A DNA stretch of 64,000 bases from Liolophura sinensis (GCF_032854445.1 NC_088299.1:535001-599000), one strand, 5' to 3'. Shown: positions 49,291-62,607, counted from the stretch's first letter. Translations and numbers: made by a program. The notes: generated from the letters alone by a model not told the origin.

Positions 49291-49513
49291 CTTACGTTTC
49301 CATAGGATTTCAGAAGAGACTAAATATCGACACCAGCTGAGACTGCTTTGGATGTATCGGATTACAGAGAAGCACGGCGAATTCACTAAGGGATGGCTTA
49401 TGTCTACAGGTTGAACTGAAACAGGTGTAAATCTGTAACCAACCTGAGATCGCAGCCAAATTGTGACTGGTATGTCTAAACATCGTATTTATTTACTCGT
49501 CTTTCTTTCGCAG

Positions 49514-49595
49514 GAAAGATCACGTCAAGCACGAACAGGGTGCGGCAAAACTCTGGCCTCAGAACTGGGACTTCCTCACGACCAAATACGAAGAG
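49514..49595 (+). CDS. CIMIP1: CIMIP1 (C20orf85) coding exon 2
   Basis: An 82 bp exon between acceptor CTTTCTTTCGCAG and donor GAAGAG|GTGAGT. Its first G completes the split Trp codon of exon 1. The rest encodes 27 residues, KDHVKHEQGAAK then LWPQNWDFLTTKYEE, leaving in phase 0. The WPQNWxFLTTxxEE block is the signature of the family. From memory the human protein has NWPQNWGFLTTPFEE at the same distance from the N-terminus, without gaps. The other two frames contain stops or lack similarity. The next exon should start with Leu and lead to a Pro-rich VTPVEKYI-like segment, which I did not find up to 64000. Confidence 0.9.
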
Positions 49596-50039
49596 GTGAG
49601 TTGTCTATTCTATTCTGGTTATCCTTATATTAAGTCTACATTGAAGAGCATAGCATGATACGTTGAGTATACATGTACCTGGAAAAAAATAAAACAAGAC
49701 ACAAAAATATTTTTAAAAAATATTTCTGTTTCCGTATAATTTTCTTCAAATTTGACATGAGCCATCTAATTTGGGCTAGTTTTCCACGTTTGTTTTGCAT
49801 ATACTCCAGTCTCATATTTTTCCTTTCCTAAAATAGTGTTTTGATTTTGAGACATCATTAGAAATCATGAGAAGACCTGTACTGAAGAGAAAATGTATAG
49901 AAATACAAGACGTGTTGGCGTGTACAAGCCTTTCTGGCACACTGAAAACTGTTTTACTGTCAGAAAAGTAATTTTACAGTATTTAAGGAATGAAGGGGAA
50001 ATATGTGTCCCTGACTGTCCACATTAACAACTTGTGTGT

Positions 50040-50200
50040 TGTTGTGTTGACATCAAGGGTGTTCCTTTTTTTCATATATTGACAACATTTGTGTTCCTTG
50101 TGTCAAATATTGTCAACATGTGTGTTCCTTACGCAAAATATTGACATGTGTGTCCCTTTTGCAAAATATTGACAACAGTTGTGTTCCTTATGCAAAAGAC
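50040..50200 (+). repeat. About 31 bp tandem repeat, four to five units
   Basis: ATATTGACAACATTTGTGTT then CCTTNTGCAAA recurs with ATATT at 50076, 50107, 50138 and 50166, spaced 31, 31 and 28 bp. Confidence 0.88.
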
Positions 50201-51215
50201 ATATGGATAACTTAATTGGGTGTTCTTTTAATTGGGTGTCACATATCAATTATTTGAGATATCTGGATTGCGCGACGCGATTAGGAGGAAAAAATAGGAG
50301 AAAACTCATGACATGATGTTCGGAGCTCTCTTCCGGAGCAATACCCCGTTTCTCTTCAAACGTGCACATAGTTGTTGGTCAGAGTTCTGCGTCCAAACCC
50401 ACTTGGAACGACACAGCTGTTCTGTAAGGTTGTCTTTTATCTCAATTATGGTGGAGGCACTTACAGTCTAAACCGATGAACCCACTCGTATCTCATTCCT
50501 TCCAACATAGCGACTCGTCCAAGCATGACCTCATTAATCTTAATGCAAAAAGCAGATGGAAATTTACCCACAACAATTGTTGACGCTAAAACAAATATCA
50601 CGTGAAGGATAGGCAACAATACTGCTATTGGGTCCCATGTTCGTCCGTGTTCGTGATTTTGAGAAAACTTTTACTAAGCACGAGTGAAATGGCCAGCGTC
50701 GCATGGACAAAAGGGCAAAACGTCCGAGCTAGTCATGGACAAAGTTTGTAGATTCTTTTTCCTGCCAGCATTTTATTTTATGCCTGAAAGTTTCCAAAAA
50801 GAACCATTCTACAGTGCAACGTTCTTTAAGGTCCGCTCGCATGATGAGATCTGTGGTACCAACCTGTAGCATACAACCGAGTCGAATCGTCAGAACACCT
50901 GAATCGTTTCAATTTTTGTCGCATTCAACGAGTTGTGAGCTAGTCGAAAGAAATAAAGAAAGGTCCATTTTCATGCTACAAATCGCTTGCACTGGCCAAT
51001 CAAATCGCTTTAAAATTTTCCACAACGAGTTAACACCCCTCGTGTCACCAATCAAAATTTGTTAACAGCCATGTCTGAAAAAGCAGAGTTAAGGCAGGAT
51101 TGTCGTAATCTTAGCCAGAAAATGTAGGCTGGCCAGTTTTTAAATTACTTTCTACATGATTACAATCCTCTGTGAAAAAGCATTGTCATGACTAACGTGA
51201 CCTTAACAACGCTGG

Positions 51216-51549
51216 GCCTTAGCAACGGAGCGTCCGCTTCGGGACCGGTAGATCCAGGATCAATCCTTGATCGAGTCACACCTAAGACTTTAAAAGAGGA
51301 AGTTGTAACTTCCTCGCTTGGCGTTCAGCATGAAGGGGATAGTGCAACGACTGGTTGACCCGTATCAGTATAATGGCTCGGGCGGGCGGCTTACTTGCTT
51401 TCAGTAAGTCGTCTCAGTGAAGCAGCACTAAATAAAAGAGCGGTGGAAATCCGTCCTGCAAGGAGGCACATTGCACGTACATGCACCCTAAGGATTCATT
51501 CGTCGTCATATGACTGAAAAATTGTTGAGTACGACGTTAAACCCCCAAG
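51216..51549 (+). mobile_element. SINE family B, plus orientation
   Basis: tRNA-like head (GGAGCGTCCGCTTCGGGACC then GGTAGATCC), body with AGCATGAAGGGGATAGTGCA, and tail GAGTACGACGTTAAACCCCC followed by AAGCACTCACTCACTCA. Co-linear with 11873-12232 reversed. Confidence 0.88.
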
Positions 51550-52070
51550 CACTCACTCACTCAGCTTAGCCACGGAGCTGAATGAGAAAAACGCGAAGTC
51601 GGGGACAAGTCGCATTCGGCCATGTTGCATGAGTATTTTATCGAACACTGCATGCCGAATACTACAAGTTGTTACTACAAATCGCATTGTGAGAACGGGC
51701 CTTTATTATACACTTTCCACTTTTGCCTATCTAAGTTGTGGTAATCGTGTCGTATGTCGTTCATATTGCACATCAGGATTAGCGACGTTCATATTGCATG
51801 TTGGCAACGTGACCGTGACGTCATTCAATGACACCGCGTCTTTTCTCCTTGTACAACGTCTTGCGCCATTCATATAAATGTTACCACGTGTTTTAGTATC
51901 TTAAATTTTTGTATCAAATTTTCATTTTCGACGATTAATTTTGCACCCGTTTTGAACTGATTGATGTTTGGATAGGCTTTTTTAGATGATATGGATGCGT
52001 TCTGTTTGTATCCGCAAGCTGGTTCACACTTCAGCGGCATATTAACTTATATATGGCGGAGGTGAAAACC

Positions 52071-52361
52071 ACTTATAGGTCAGGAGGGGCCTCCGTGGCT
52101 CAGTTGGTTAGCTCGCTAGCGCAGCGTTATTACCCAGGAGTCTCTCACCAATGCGGTCGCTGTGAGTTCATGTCCAGCCCATGCTGGCTTCCTCTCCGGC
52201 CGTACGTGGGAAGGTCATGTCAGCAACCTGCGGATGGTCGTAGGTTTTCCCCGGGTTGTGCCCGGTTTCCACCCACCATAATGCTGGCCGCCGTCGTATA
52301 AGTGAATATTCTTGAGTACGGCGTAAAACACCAGTCGAATAAATAAATACTTATAGGTCAG
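52071..52361 (+). mobile_element. Full-length SINE family A with 13 bp TSD
   Basis: Element 52084-52348 with A-box TGGCTCAGTTGGTTAGC, a B-box region GAGTTCATGTCC, the body blocks, and the TTGAGTACGGCGTAAAACAC tail. The perfect repeat ACTTATAGGTCAG lies at 52071-52083 and 52349-52361. Together with 23458-23722 this defines a family of about 265 bp. Confidence 0.95.
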
Positions 52362-53329
52362 TACCGCTGCGTTTGTTATGATCGCTTTGAGTACCACCGT
52401 AGTCATGCGTGCATGTTCAGTACAACATGTTTTATGTAAAAAAAAACATGCTGTATATTTAATAAAGTTATGGGGCTAAGTCAACAAAGCCATTTTTGAC
52501 TTAAGCCAAAATTTAAAACCTCTCCACAGTGCTTAGTTATTCTTACTGGATGTCGAAATTAAGTGTTAGTTTAACACAACATTTATGAGATGGTCAAACT
52601 TTTAATTACTGGATCGTAAAAATGAGCTCTAAAATCATATTTCAGATTGTTGACAGTCACGAATGGGAGAAATCGGTTGTCTGGCAATACTTTTATATTT
52701 ATAGTATTGCCTCATGTTTAAATAAGAACCCCCTTTTTATGTGTTTCTAATATTAAATCAAAATCAATGTCGCAGCAAAATCAGTTTCTCTGTATTTGCT
52801 GTATGTTCAGCATGGATCCTGGTACCCGAGAGACGATGTATAATGTTGGTTATTAAGATAAGTTGTGGAACGCTTGGCGTGCTTCTTGTCTCGTGGAGTA
52901 AAATTAGATTTCGTATTACAAATGAAGAAGGATTTTCTTGGTTTGGATGGTTACCCTATTCCCCTGTTTTGAGTGTCATTTCACGGGAACGACTCATCAG
53001 TCTCTGGAAGGCTGTGTTTACACGCCTCGTTGAATCCTCCACCATTCAACGTGGTTAGAGTGTCCTCATGAAACCGGAATCATTGTCAAAAGACGTCTTT
53101 TTTCGTTGAATGGTTGCTTTGATTCATCTCGGATGAAAACTCATTGTACTTTCCAAACCATGGAGTAGACAAACGGACATTGATAGCAATGTACATATTA
53201 TGTAGTCGTCATATGTTATAGGTAACGAAAACAGGAACGTGATGTATATGTCAGACGAAAGACCATTAAGACCATGCTTCGATTTATCTGAATATTTTTT
53301 AAACGAGTAAAATATATTTGAAACTTTGA

Positions 53330-53400
53330 AGCCTTTTCTGACCATATTGTGTGTAACCAGTGATGTCACATCAGGGTTTTGCCACTTATCACACACAAGG
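53330..53400 (-). repeat. Dispersed repeat, inverted partner of 48.1 kb
   Basis: The reverse complement reads GTGTGTGATAAGTGGCAAAA, GATGTGACATCACTG, then CACAATATGGTCAGAAAAGG, parallel to 48081-48145. Confidence 0.6.
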
Positions 53401-54827
53401 TGCTAGATTTTATCATTTAAAATGCATATAGATCTATAGATGCATTCCCGGATTAGACCTTGGAAGGAACTATTTCAAGCAGGAAATTAGAATGTGACGT
53501 CAGTAAAACACTTGGTTCACAACAGACCACCAGAGAAACGAATGTTTTAAAACCATTTTACTTGGTTGGAAAAATTCCTGAAAAAATATAAATCGAAGTA
53601 TTTTCATGGACAGTGTTTAATGGCTTTTATACGTCATGTCAGTATTTTATTTTTGCCTTTAACTATGCGCTTATTGCAGTCATGTGTTGTAAAACACATC
53701 ATCTGAGAAATTACATACCGTGGACGTGGTCTTATCCTATAACTGACCAATGTCACAACACCCATAAGATGTGTTACATGGATATATTTTTGTATTTGAT
53801 GAGAGTTTGCTGGAAGTACTATAAGCATTTTATGGCAGCAAACGTCTGTTTCTATAGGTGAAGGTGTATAATCTAAACTGTACAAGACGGGAATGGAGAT
53901 GAGGGCAAGGTTGAGCTCTGCAACGACGTGTTGAATGAGAAATCGTCTTTCACGTGTTACAATGGCGTGGTGGTTTGTTTAGATGGGTTAGATGCTTCAG
54001 TCTTATACCTAAATGCAGGATGTGAGTGGCGTGTATTTTGTTGTTGCATGGGATTTCCTTCATACCTCGACGATGAGAACGTCAAAGAACGTTTGTTCAT
54101 CAAGTCAACGAAGCGTAAGACGTTGATCAACTGCCAGCCAGGGCCACAGCTAAAATATCCCGCAGTCGCTGCTGTATACATCAGAGAGTGGTGGGGGGAT
54201 GAGCAGGTGTAGACTTGCACATATCGCCTGTGTCCTCAGTGAACTCTATAAATGCTACCCGAGACCAGCGGACGTCGGGCAGACAGGGAAGTGACGAGAA
54301 TGATTGATTTCTGCCAGGACGTATGAAATCCTATAGTCTGATGTAAGACACGGCTCGTTCCTCTCCAATTGATCCAGTAGAAAATAAATTACAAGTTCGT
54401 TACTGTAGGCTCATGGATTCGCCTCATTTGCGCACGGGGTAACTTAGAACGTCAGGATACGGAGCTTTTTTTCCAAATGAGAACTATGGTTATCTGAAAT
54501 ACATTTTAAAAGACACTCAAAGGCGATTTTGTTTAAGAAATAAGAGAGGTATTGTCGTGATAATGTTGTTGTAGTATATACGTAACCGTTAACACTATTT
54601 AAGCGCGAGGTCGCATATTACGAAGTTTGTACATTGCTTCACCCATGTCCAAAATAGACCGTTCCGGAGGTGCCGGAGAAACATTTTTGGGTGAAACCGT
54701 TGGTACTGAGAGAGACTAAAGGTTACGCGTTGGGCTATTGATAAATCTATTTTGTAGACGAAGAGATCATTGGGTATTAAATGCAGTCGATAACCTCCGG
54801 ACTCGGAAAGTATTACTAGTGTAAAAA

Positions 54828-55075
54828 CATGGAACTTTTCCGAAGCACTGGATTTATTATTTATTTCGGAAGCATGGAGCCTGTCAGACGTGTGGAATTT
54901 ATTATTTTGGCGAAAACATGGAACTGTAAACTGCATGACAAACATGGAAATTATTATTTGTGTTAGAAGCCTTGAGGTGTAAACAGAAGCATGAAACAGT
55001 CGATTTGGTCAAAAGCGTGGCATTTATGAAGAAAACATTTGAACTAGTGACAAAAATTAAACATTATTATTTATT
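54828..55075 (+). repeat. Degenerate AT-rich minisatellite
   Basis: The motif ACATGGAA-TTATTATTT with a CGGAAGCATGGA-type spacer recurs about five times at 40-60 bp spacing. The 116-codon minus frame at 54595-54945 overlaps it and is probably incidental. Confidence 0.6.
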
Positions 55076-55337
55076 AAGATTAAAATCGGAGAGCTTTATA
55101 ATGTAGATGTGGTTTTGCATGATTTCTGCGATGGTATTCGTGACGTAATTGTTACAGAGTGTTATAGGGCTCATTTAACTATTTCTCTTCATATTTGACC
55201 TCATATTGGCCACAGATCTGGTGTAACTCACACACGACATGACTTGCAAAAGGGAAGTAAATACCACGTCATACAAATTACGTAATGAATGGAAATTAGA
55301 AGTCCTGTTTTAGAATATGTATGTATGTGTGCTTGGG

Positions 55338-55607
55338 ATTTTAAGTCGTACTAAAAATTGTACAGTTTTAGTTAGCGCCATATGACGAGGTGTGTGTACA
55401 TGCATTGTGAATTCTTGTGACAGGACGACTCCTCCCACCAAAGTGCTGCCGCCATTGAAGTATCCTGCCGAAGACACCAGACATTAAACTGACACCAGGA
55501 TAACCAGTTATGTTTCTTGGCTCTAACTTCTCTGTGCTGAGCGCCAAGTGAGGCAGCAGCAAGAGCTATTTTCAAATATTTTGGTATGACCGGAGTCTTC
55601 AGACTTT
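55338..55607 (-). mobile_element. SINE family C, copy 1 (head truncated)
   Basis: Shares the blocks TTAAGTCGTACT, CATATGACGAGGTGTGTGTA, CAAAGTGCTGCCGCC, GACACCAGG and TGCTGAGCGCCAAG with copy 2 immediately downstream, in the same orientation. It lacks the tRNA-like head. Confidence 0.8.
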
Positions 55608-55952
55608 GAATGAATGAATGAATGCTTTTGGTTTAAGGTCGTACTTGACAGATTTTCATTCATATGACGACGTGGTGTGTGTATATATACTGTCTTCTTG
55701 TGGCAGGGTGACTCCATGCCGTCAAAGTGCTGCCACAACTGAAATATCATGCCGAAGGGACCAGAGATGACGCCCCAACCAATCACATTATACTAACACC
55801 ACGCCAACCAGTCGTGTTTCCTTGCTCTAACCTCTTAGTACTGAGCCCCAAGCGATGCTGCAACATTTTAAAGATCTTTAGTATCACCCGTTTCATCACG
55901 GGCCTCCCGACTTGGAGGCGGACGCTTTAACCACTAGGCCATCTAAGCGGTT
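55608..55952 (-). mobile_element. SINE family C, copy 2 with tRNA-like head
   Basis: (GAAT)n tail at 55608-55632, body as in copy 1, and a head at about 55905-55952. Read on the minus strand, the head has GATGGCCTAGTGGTTAAAGC then GTCCGCC (A-box-like) and a degenerate B-box GTGATGAAACGG. Copies 1 and 2 are head-to-tail. Confidence 0.85.
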
Positions 55953-57129
55953 CTTGTTTTAGATTGTTTTGATTAACAGAGCATTGTTCCTCAGTGATAT
56001 ACAAAGCTGACAAAGGTGCCGGACGCTGATAAGCTTGGAATCTCTCATGAATTAGCTGACCGTTTCAGCTCACATGTACATGCTCTGTCTACATTGTATA
56101 ATATGGTCGACCCTGCTGCCTTCGCATACAGTACAGGCAATGACGACAGCATTTTACAAAGTCATCATATTTCCTCTTGCATCTAAGGAATCTCTGTGAA
56201 GACTCTCTTCATCATCTTCACTTTATCAGGTACTTAGACACATTTACTTGTACACGGAGTGATATAAACGCGTGGCGACATCTGTAGTGTCTGACTTCAT
56301 TTAATGAAGATGTCACGTCTAATGTTCGGTGCTGTGACATTTGAACGGCACTATCCCGCATTCGATTGGTCGGCTCCGGACCGCACAAACAGCTTTTCCA
56401 ATGAAATGGATGTTTGAATTGTTTCCTATTATCGTACATTTCTCCGTTCTACAGCACGCTTAAATATTTTTTTCTATGAATATTTGGCCTCGACATCGAC
56501 AGGGCTTCTATATCCATGTTTAGTGGCTTGAAAGTTCCTGCCGCTAATAACGTCTTGATAGTCTCACCAAAATGCGCACCAAAATAACACAATTTGACTT
56601 GATCGACTAGGCGCAGGGGTCACAAATGACACATTTTTTAAGCCCAGGGGTTTCTCTTGGGGTCACAGATCAATCTGATTCCATTAACCGCCTCGACCTT
56701 GGTGGCAGGGTAACAGATAAGCCACATTGTACTTCATTTATCTCCGCCATACCTGCTACATATATTAATGAGTTCTGTTATGGGCGGAAGGCTGGTATTT
56801 AACCTTGCTGAACTGCAAATACAAAACACTCTGTTAATAGATGACATATTGTGTGGGATGGTAAGATTGCTGTCCGGGATACAAGAAAGTTCTCAACTAG
56901 CACTCAACGGACATAAATCGACACAAACCCTTTGCACAGGCACTTCAGAAATGGGAGCAAAGGTGCGGAATGATAACAAATGGATTGTGTAACTTAAAAG
57001 AGCCAATAAAGGGCATGCTTTTTGACACCGCGTCTCCACGTAATTGAATGAAGTATGAAGATAAAACTAGGCAAATTAATACTTCATACAAAAAACAGTA
57101 AACGTGAACTGTGGCTTGACTGCGTGAAT

Positions 57130-57530
57130 ACGACGCCCACCCTGCTAGTGAAACTGGGACCACAGTTTGTTTTGATTGACCTGATATGAGGCCTGTCTTG
57201 TTGGCGAAACTCGGTCCACATTGTGACTATTTAGATAGATGACACACATTGTTGGCAAAACTCGGTCTACAAAATAGTTTGACTACCATGATATGTGTCA
57301 CACCCCGATAGCGAAACTCTGATATCCAGGTAGTTAAGCCTCTCTGCGGGCAGAATTTCGCCAGAAGTGTGGGTAATCTGTCCAGGTAGTCAAACCCCCA
57401 TGTGAACCGATCCACTCCCGCATTTAGTTAAGCCACCCTGTGGGCCAAGTTTGGTCTGCAGAGTTAGACACCTATCCAGGAAGTTAAACCACTATGCGGG
57501 CCGAGTTTCGTCTGCAGGATGTCCTGCTGT
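57130..57530 (+). repeat. Degenerate tandem repeat, about 50-65 bp unit
   Basis: A core such as TTGGCGAAACTCGGTCYACA or GCGGGCCGAGTTTCGTCTGC, followed by TCCAGGTAGTTAAGCC, recurs seven or eight times with substitutions and length changes. Confidence 0.75.
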
Positions 57531-57874
57531 GTCTATGCAAGGCTACATTTTGTTGCAAGGAACATACATATATGATGTGACAACAGTTACCACCTTAATA
57601 TAGAAATGATCCCAAAATACCTAGTGTATATTTATTTTTTAAAACATAAATGAAAAGACAACATAAAATGAAGTCATTGCCATCAAACACATCAATGAAC
57701 ACTTTATCAAAAATGTCCTCACTACTACATTTCAATTGAATTAATGGCATTTTATATTTGAATTGGAACTTCTAAACCAGATTTTTCAATCGCAATGATA
57801 CTTGAAGTGGGGGTTCAAAGCCGGCATAGAATTTTTAGATTCTTCCGCTATCACAGTTCATGGGGCTTTGGTGA

Positions 57875-58107
57875 CAGTAAGCAGTTGACGACACAACACA
57901 CATGTGGCCGTCTGCTCATTCGTTGCAACGTTCGTTGAAGATCACGTGTGGTTTGTACATGTGTACGTCATACATGGGAAAGTTGGTCAGTTTAGCTTCC
58001 CAAAGTGCGGTGGTTTTACCGGTTTTCTCCACCCATAGAAACGACCGCCATCGTATAAGCGAAGAGTACTTGAGTGTTGCGTTAAACAACAATCAATCAA
58101 TAAATAC
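57875..58107 (+). mobile_element. SINE family D, head truncated
   Basis: ACGTTCGTTGAAGATCACG, CGTCATACATGGGAAAGTT, CGGTGGTTTTACCGG and the tail TACTTGAGTGTTGCGTTAAA then CAACAATCAATCAATAAATA match 60360-60520. The tail resembles that of family A. Confidence 0.82.
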
Positions 58108-60189
58108 AGAGCATGTCGATTCTGTTGGCACTAGTAACATCGCAAGTGTGTCTTTCTTGGAATAGTCCATGTATTTACAATCGGAACAACTTTGTGTACG
58201 TTTGCACTTCACTGCGCACTGTAGAAAAATTAAAAACATAAAACATCCCTCGGACGGCGTAGACTTCCAGCTATATAAATATATGGTCTATAACGCCCGC
58301 CTTAAAATTGTTCTCTATCACTGAGAGAGTAATACACGCACGTCACCAGTTTGCCAACCAAACGTGTTCTTAGGCGCTGAAATTAACATACAGCTTGGCC
58401 CGGGTTTACTTTTGGCGGGGAACTTTCCCCGTTTAAATATTTAAATGTAGGCCTGATAACCACTTTTTCGTCCATCGTCATTTTGCGGAAAATACATCGT
58501 CTTTTGCGGAATGTCGTAACTCTTCTGAGCTCATTTCACTCTGATTTGTGTCAGAGTAAGCTGGTATTTCTGCTTGAATGTCGGACCCGGCTGGAAAGTG
58601 TCTTTCTGTGGAGCTGTGTTTGTGTGGTAACACGAGAAATGACTTCTTATTTTCACTGCTTATATTTTAGTAACATCATCGGCTACAGGCTCCATTACTA
58701 TTCTAACAAAAATGGTGTCTTTAGTTTTAACTTTGCCTTCTGGTAAAAGCTGTATCTAAGCGGACATTTAAGCGACTGTAATGTACTTACTATTTTTACA
58801 AAATGTATTTTAAGAGATGGGGATATTCCAGTTCGTGTTGATATTTCTCGAAAATAGACTTGCATAAATGTGAATGAATAAGGAATACAATTTAGACTCT
58901 TCAGGACGTGTCATGAAAGTTGAATCTCGTTAAGTGCATTTCGAAATTTGAATTCAACTTTTCAGCAAGTTCACAATCATTTGACCGATTAAATCACGAA
59001 CTTGTTCGTGTATATCGTTTCCTTCATCATAGATATAGAATATTAATAGTTTGGCTTTGTAGAACGTACATGGTTACAAATCAAAGCAATCCTACTCTTT
59101 GTTATAGGGGTGAGTACTTGCATTTGTCTTTCAAAAACTCCTTGTTGCGGATATTTTTTTATCACAATTCAGAGAAAATTAATATCTTATGTTTAGTCAA
59201 TCCGCATTGGGTAAGCTACCACATTTCGCGGAACAGGCGAGGAATTTGGTTTTTCTCTATACCTACGGAGTTATGAACGCATGCACCGGTCGATTGTAAT
59301 GCTTGCCGACAATGTACTTGTCGACAACTTTTCTCGCCTTCGTTTTCGACGTTCTACTGTTGTTGCAGATAATAACAACAACATTTGGAAAAACTTCTCG
59401 TAACATGTTTTTGAGATTTTTAATTTGCACATCCTTGCAAACTGAATCGAAAATGACCAACCAGCAATATGACTGTCGGCCATATTGGTTTTAAATAAAC
59501 TAGTGCCAAATGGCATTCAGTAACTACCACATTGTGTAAACAGTGCACGTTTATAGCAAGGCTCCATTCATATTACCCCTGTCGTCAAGCTTTGCAGCAC
59601 TTTTTCCAGGTGCATACGCAGAATGACAACTTCTGGCCATATTCATGTTTCCTTTTTGTTCCACATATTTTGCTTGGTCTTGGCCGAATATTTCAAAAGC
59701 AATCAGATTGGTTTTCCGAAGCTGCACATTGTAACAGCCAGACTGTTAACAGAGAAGGCGAACGGCTTACCCTTAATAACGTGTGCATAAAACATGGATT
59801 TTGACCTATGATATGGAAAATTACCATACTTTATCAGGTTTATTACACTTGTCTGTCTGCTGTTTGTAGTTCAGAGGTGGCTCGTCTAAGGCAATGTCTT
59901 TGATGACACGTGCTACTTTCGCTTGTACTAGACAATCCAGGTCAATCAATACGCACGGTTAAACTAGGCCACTGAACTGGTTTAATGTCCATCTATTGGT
60001 ACAGATGCAAGGTTAGTTTTCTTGTGTGAATGTGTGTGTAATATCCACTGCTCAGCTTGTCGATGACATTGTCCTATCCAGAAAACCTATTCACAGTTAA
60101 ATGTCACCTGGATGGAAAGGCATTTATCCTAAAGTGAATGACTTTTCACACTTTATGACTTCCGAGAGACAAATTGCCTTAAGGTAAGG

Positions 60190-60520
60190 AGGAAGCGGTC
60201 TGTGGCCGAGTGGTAAAGAGGCTTGCTTTTCTATCACTGTATAGGGCGCATGTGATGCGGGTTCAACCCCGACTTGCATGGACATAGAGCTTGTACAATC
60301 ATTCCCTCTCACTATTCACTTAGCCTTTGTGGCAATAAGGGGTCGACGACGCATGCTTGGATGCTTGCACAGTCTAACGTTCGTTGAAGACCACTAATAT
60401 ATTTTACAAGTCGTACTTCACACGTGGGAACATTCATCACCATCTTACCAAAAGTCGGTGGTTAATTCCGGGCAACAAACAAACTATCAAACTGTTAAAC
60501 AACAATCAAATAAATAAATG
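60190..60520 (+). mobile_element. SINE family D with tRNA-like head
   Basis: The head has A-box-like GTGGCCGAGTGGTAAAGAGG and a canonical B-box GGGTTCAACCCC about 60 bp later. The body shares ACGTTCGTTGAAGACCAC and the downstream blocks with 57875-58107, and ends TGTTAAACAACAATCAAATA then AATAAATG. The 3' half is partly degraded. Confidence 0.85.
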
Positions 60521-62130
60521 TAATGATCTCTAAACCTGCCTTATATGTGTTATTATAGCTTAATTTTCATATATATTTGTTGATTTGGAATTGTTCATTT
60601 CATTTGAATTGTACTCGATGTAACGAAGTCCGAACACCTTATTCATGCTGAAACACAATCTGCATCTGATAGTAATTTGTTTCTACTAGGTCTGCTATGC
60701 ATATGTGCCTTTGTGATTAAGCAGATTCTACCTTAAATACACTCTCGTGAAACCTGCTACCTTGATATTTCATACATTGTCGCGAGAACCAAAATCATCT
60801 CTGCATGCATGATAAGCAGGAGCAGTCGACATAAGTGTTTCCGATTCGTCGTTTATCTCATATGGCCTTGTAAGGCAACCGTATACTCTTGGTATTTTTT
60901 CTATAAATTTACCAAATATTCCCGGGTACGCATGAAGTAAGCGTTCATATTTTCTCATGACATTTCAGTGTGCATATTGTATGAAGAAATTAATGGATAA
61001 CACATGAAGTTCATGATGCCATGCATATTCATATAGGTATATGAACATGAACACAGAATGATTCATGAATACATGCAGTGTGGGCAAGTGACAATATATA
61101 TTTTTCACCATAGTACTATCAAAATTGTGCAGGCATTTAATGTATTTATAAAAATATACAGGACTGAAAACTAGGACGTACGTGAAATCCATACGAAAAT
61201 TTACAAATATCTGAAATTTGTACACGTGACAAATCTTCAGCATATCTACACTGAATACGAAACAGTATGCAGCATGCAGTTGGTTGAAATTGTATTAGGC
61301 CCGTCGAGTTGCTGTGCATTAACTTGCATACGTGTGTGGTAACTCTCGTTAAAGTCTGGTTTGCGTGGTCTGTATACTTGTATAGTTTAGTTTTGCATGA
61401 AAGAAGTTTATGGAATCAAAGTGTTTTCTCAAAAGTAATCAAAGATCCTATAATGAAATCTGTGGTCATCTTCACGTCTTTTTTGGCTCTTCGGGATCGT
61501 CATGACAAACGGTGTATGGATTGGCTGGGCTCCAGGTGTAAACTAGCAAAATCGTATACCCTTAACGCTGTATGTAGATCTGCCATCTTACTTATACATC
61601 CATCACAAGCCTGCATAATTACTCGCTCCTGGGGGGTCTCGGTATACGACAGTTACCCCATCCGCCTGTGAGTTTTCGGTTATGCGTATTAGCACTCCCT
61701 GCCCTCCCCCAGATACCTCATGCACAGACGTGTGGCCAGCATGTAATGTAATCCATCCTGTTAATATTATTGCTCAAGTAATAATTAGAGGCAACAAACT
61801 GCTTCTGACGCTTCAGGGAACACATGTTCCAGGCGCTGCTCGCATCATCCGCCTCGTCCTGCGCCAGCCAGGTTAATCAGCCCGCGAAGCACCCGAGTGT
61901 ACCGTAACATCCGTGCCTGTATAACTTTGCGAACGTCATGCTCGCAGCGCTTTGTCGTATTTAAAAAAAACTGAACTTTACTACACGCGAAAACCCTTCC
62001 CTTGTAAACTCGTTCCTTAGGTAATGACGGATAACAGTTTTGTCCATCTTTCGTCCAAAATGCAGTGTACCACTCGCCGAAGGGTATGTGGCGGAGGACT
62101 TTTTTTTAAGTATATCAGAGTGTTTATCAG

Positions 62131-62330
62131 TGTTTATTTGAATTGTGTTTTATGCTATACTCAAGAATATTTCACTTACATATGCCCGGAGGAAATCCCA
62201 TGATCATTCGCAGGATGCTGGCAGAGTTCCCCACGTACGACAGGAGAGGAAGTCAGCCAGAGCTGGACAGGAGCACACAGTCACCACATAGAGGCATGAA
62301 GCTCCTGAGTGATTGTGTATATCTTTGGAT
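62131..62330 (-). mobile_element. Degenerate SINE family A copy
   Basis: Tail (GTTTATTTGAATTGTGTTTT), CTCAAGAATATTTCACTTA and CAGGAGAGGAAGTCAGCCAG blocks in minus orientation, with an internal deletion. The head is lost. Confidence 0.78.
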
Positions 62331-62607
62331 TCGTTGCGTGACCAACTCTTGCCGTCATATATAGGATTTTAAAGAAAGAATTAAAAAGACAAACGTTTGT
62401 TGCAAATCAATTCTTCAAAACCATAAGCCGAACGGTCAAACTGAAATTTAAATAACAGTTTATATTTAAGCACGATATTCAGAAAGAAATTATAAGTTGG
62501 AAATTGTCGATGTCGGTTATGGATTCGATTTTCTGCTGAGGTAGTCTATGTATCTACAGTTTGTGCTAAGCTTTGTTCAGAAAAGACATCTATATATTTC
62601 TGAGGGT

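Noticed and set aside
53928-54212. 94-codon plus-strand frame with a Cys-rich middle
   Set aside because: Considered as a downstream CIMIP1 exon. No similarity to the Pro-rich C-terminal half of the family and no clear acceptor.
60190-60280. Possible functional tRNA gene
   Set aside because: A and B boxes are present, but the stems do not pair properly and the sequence continues into a shared SINE body.
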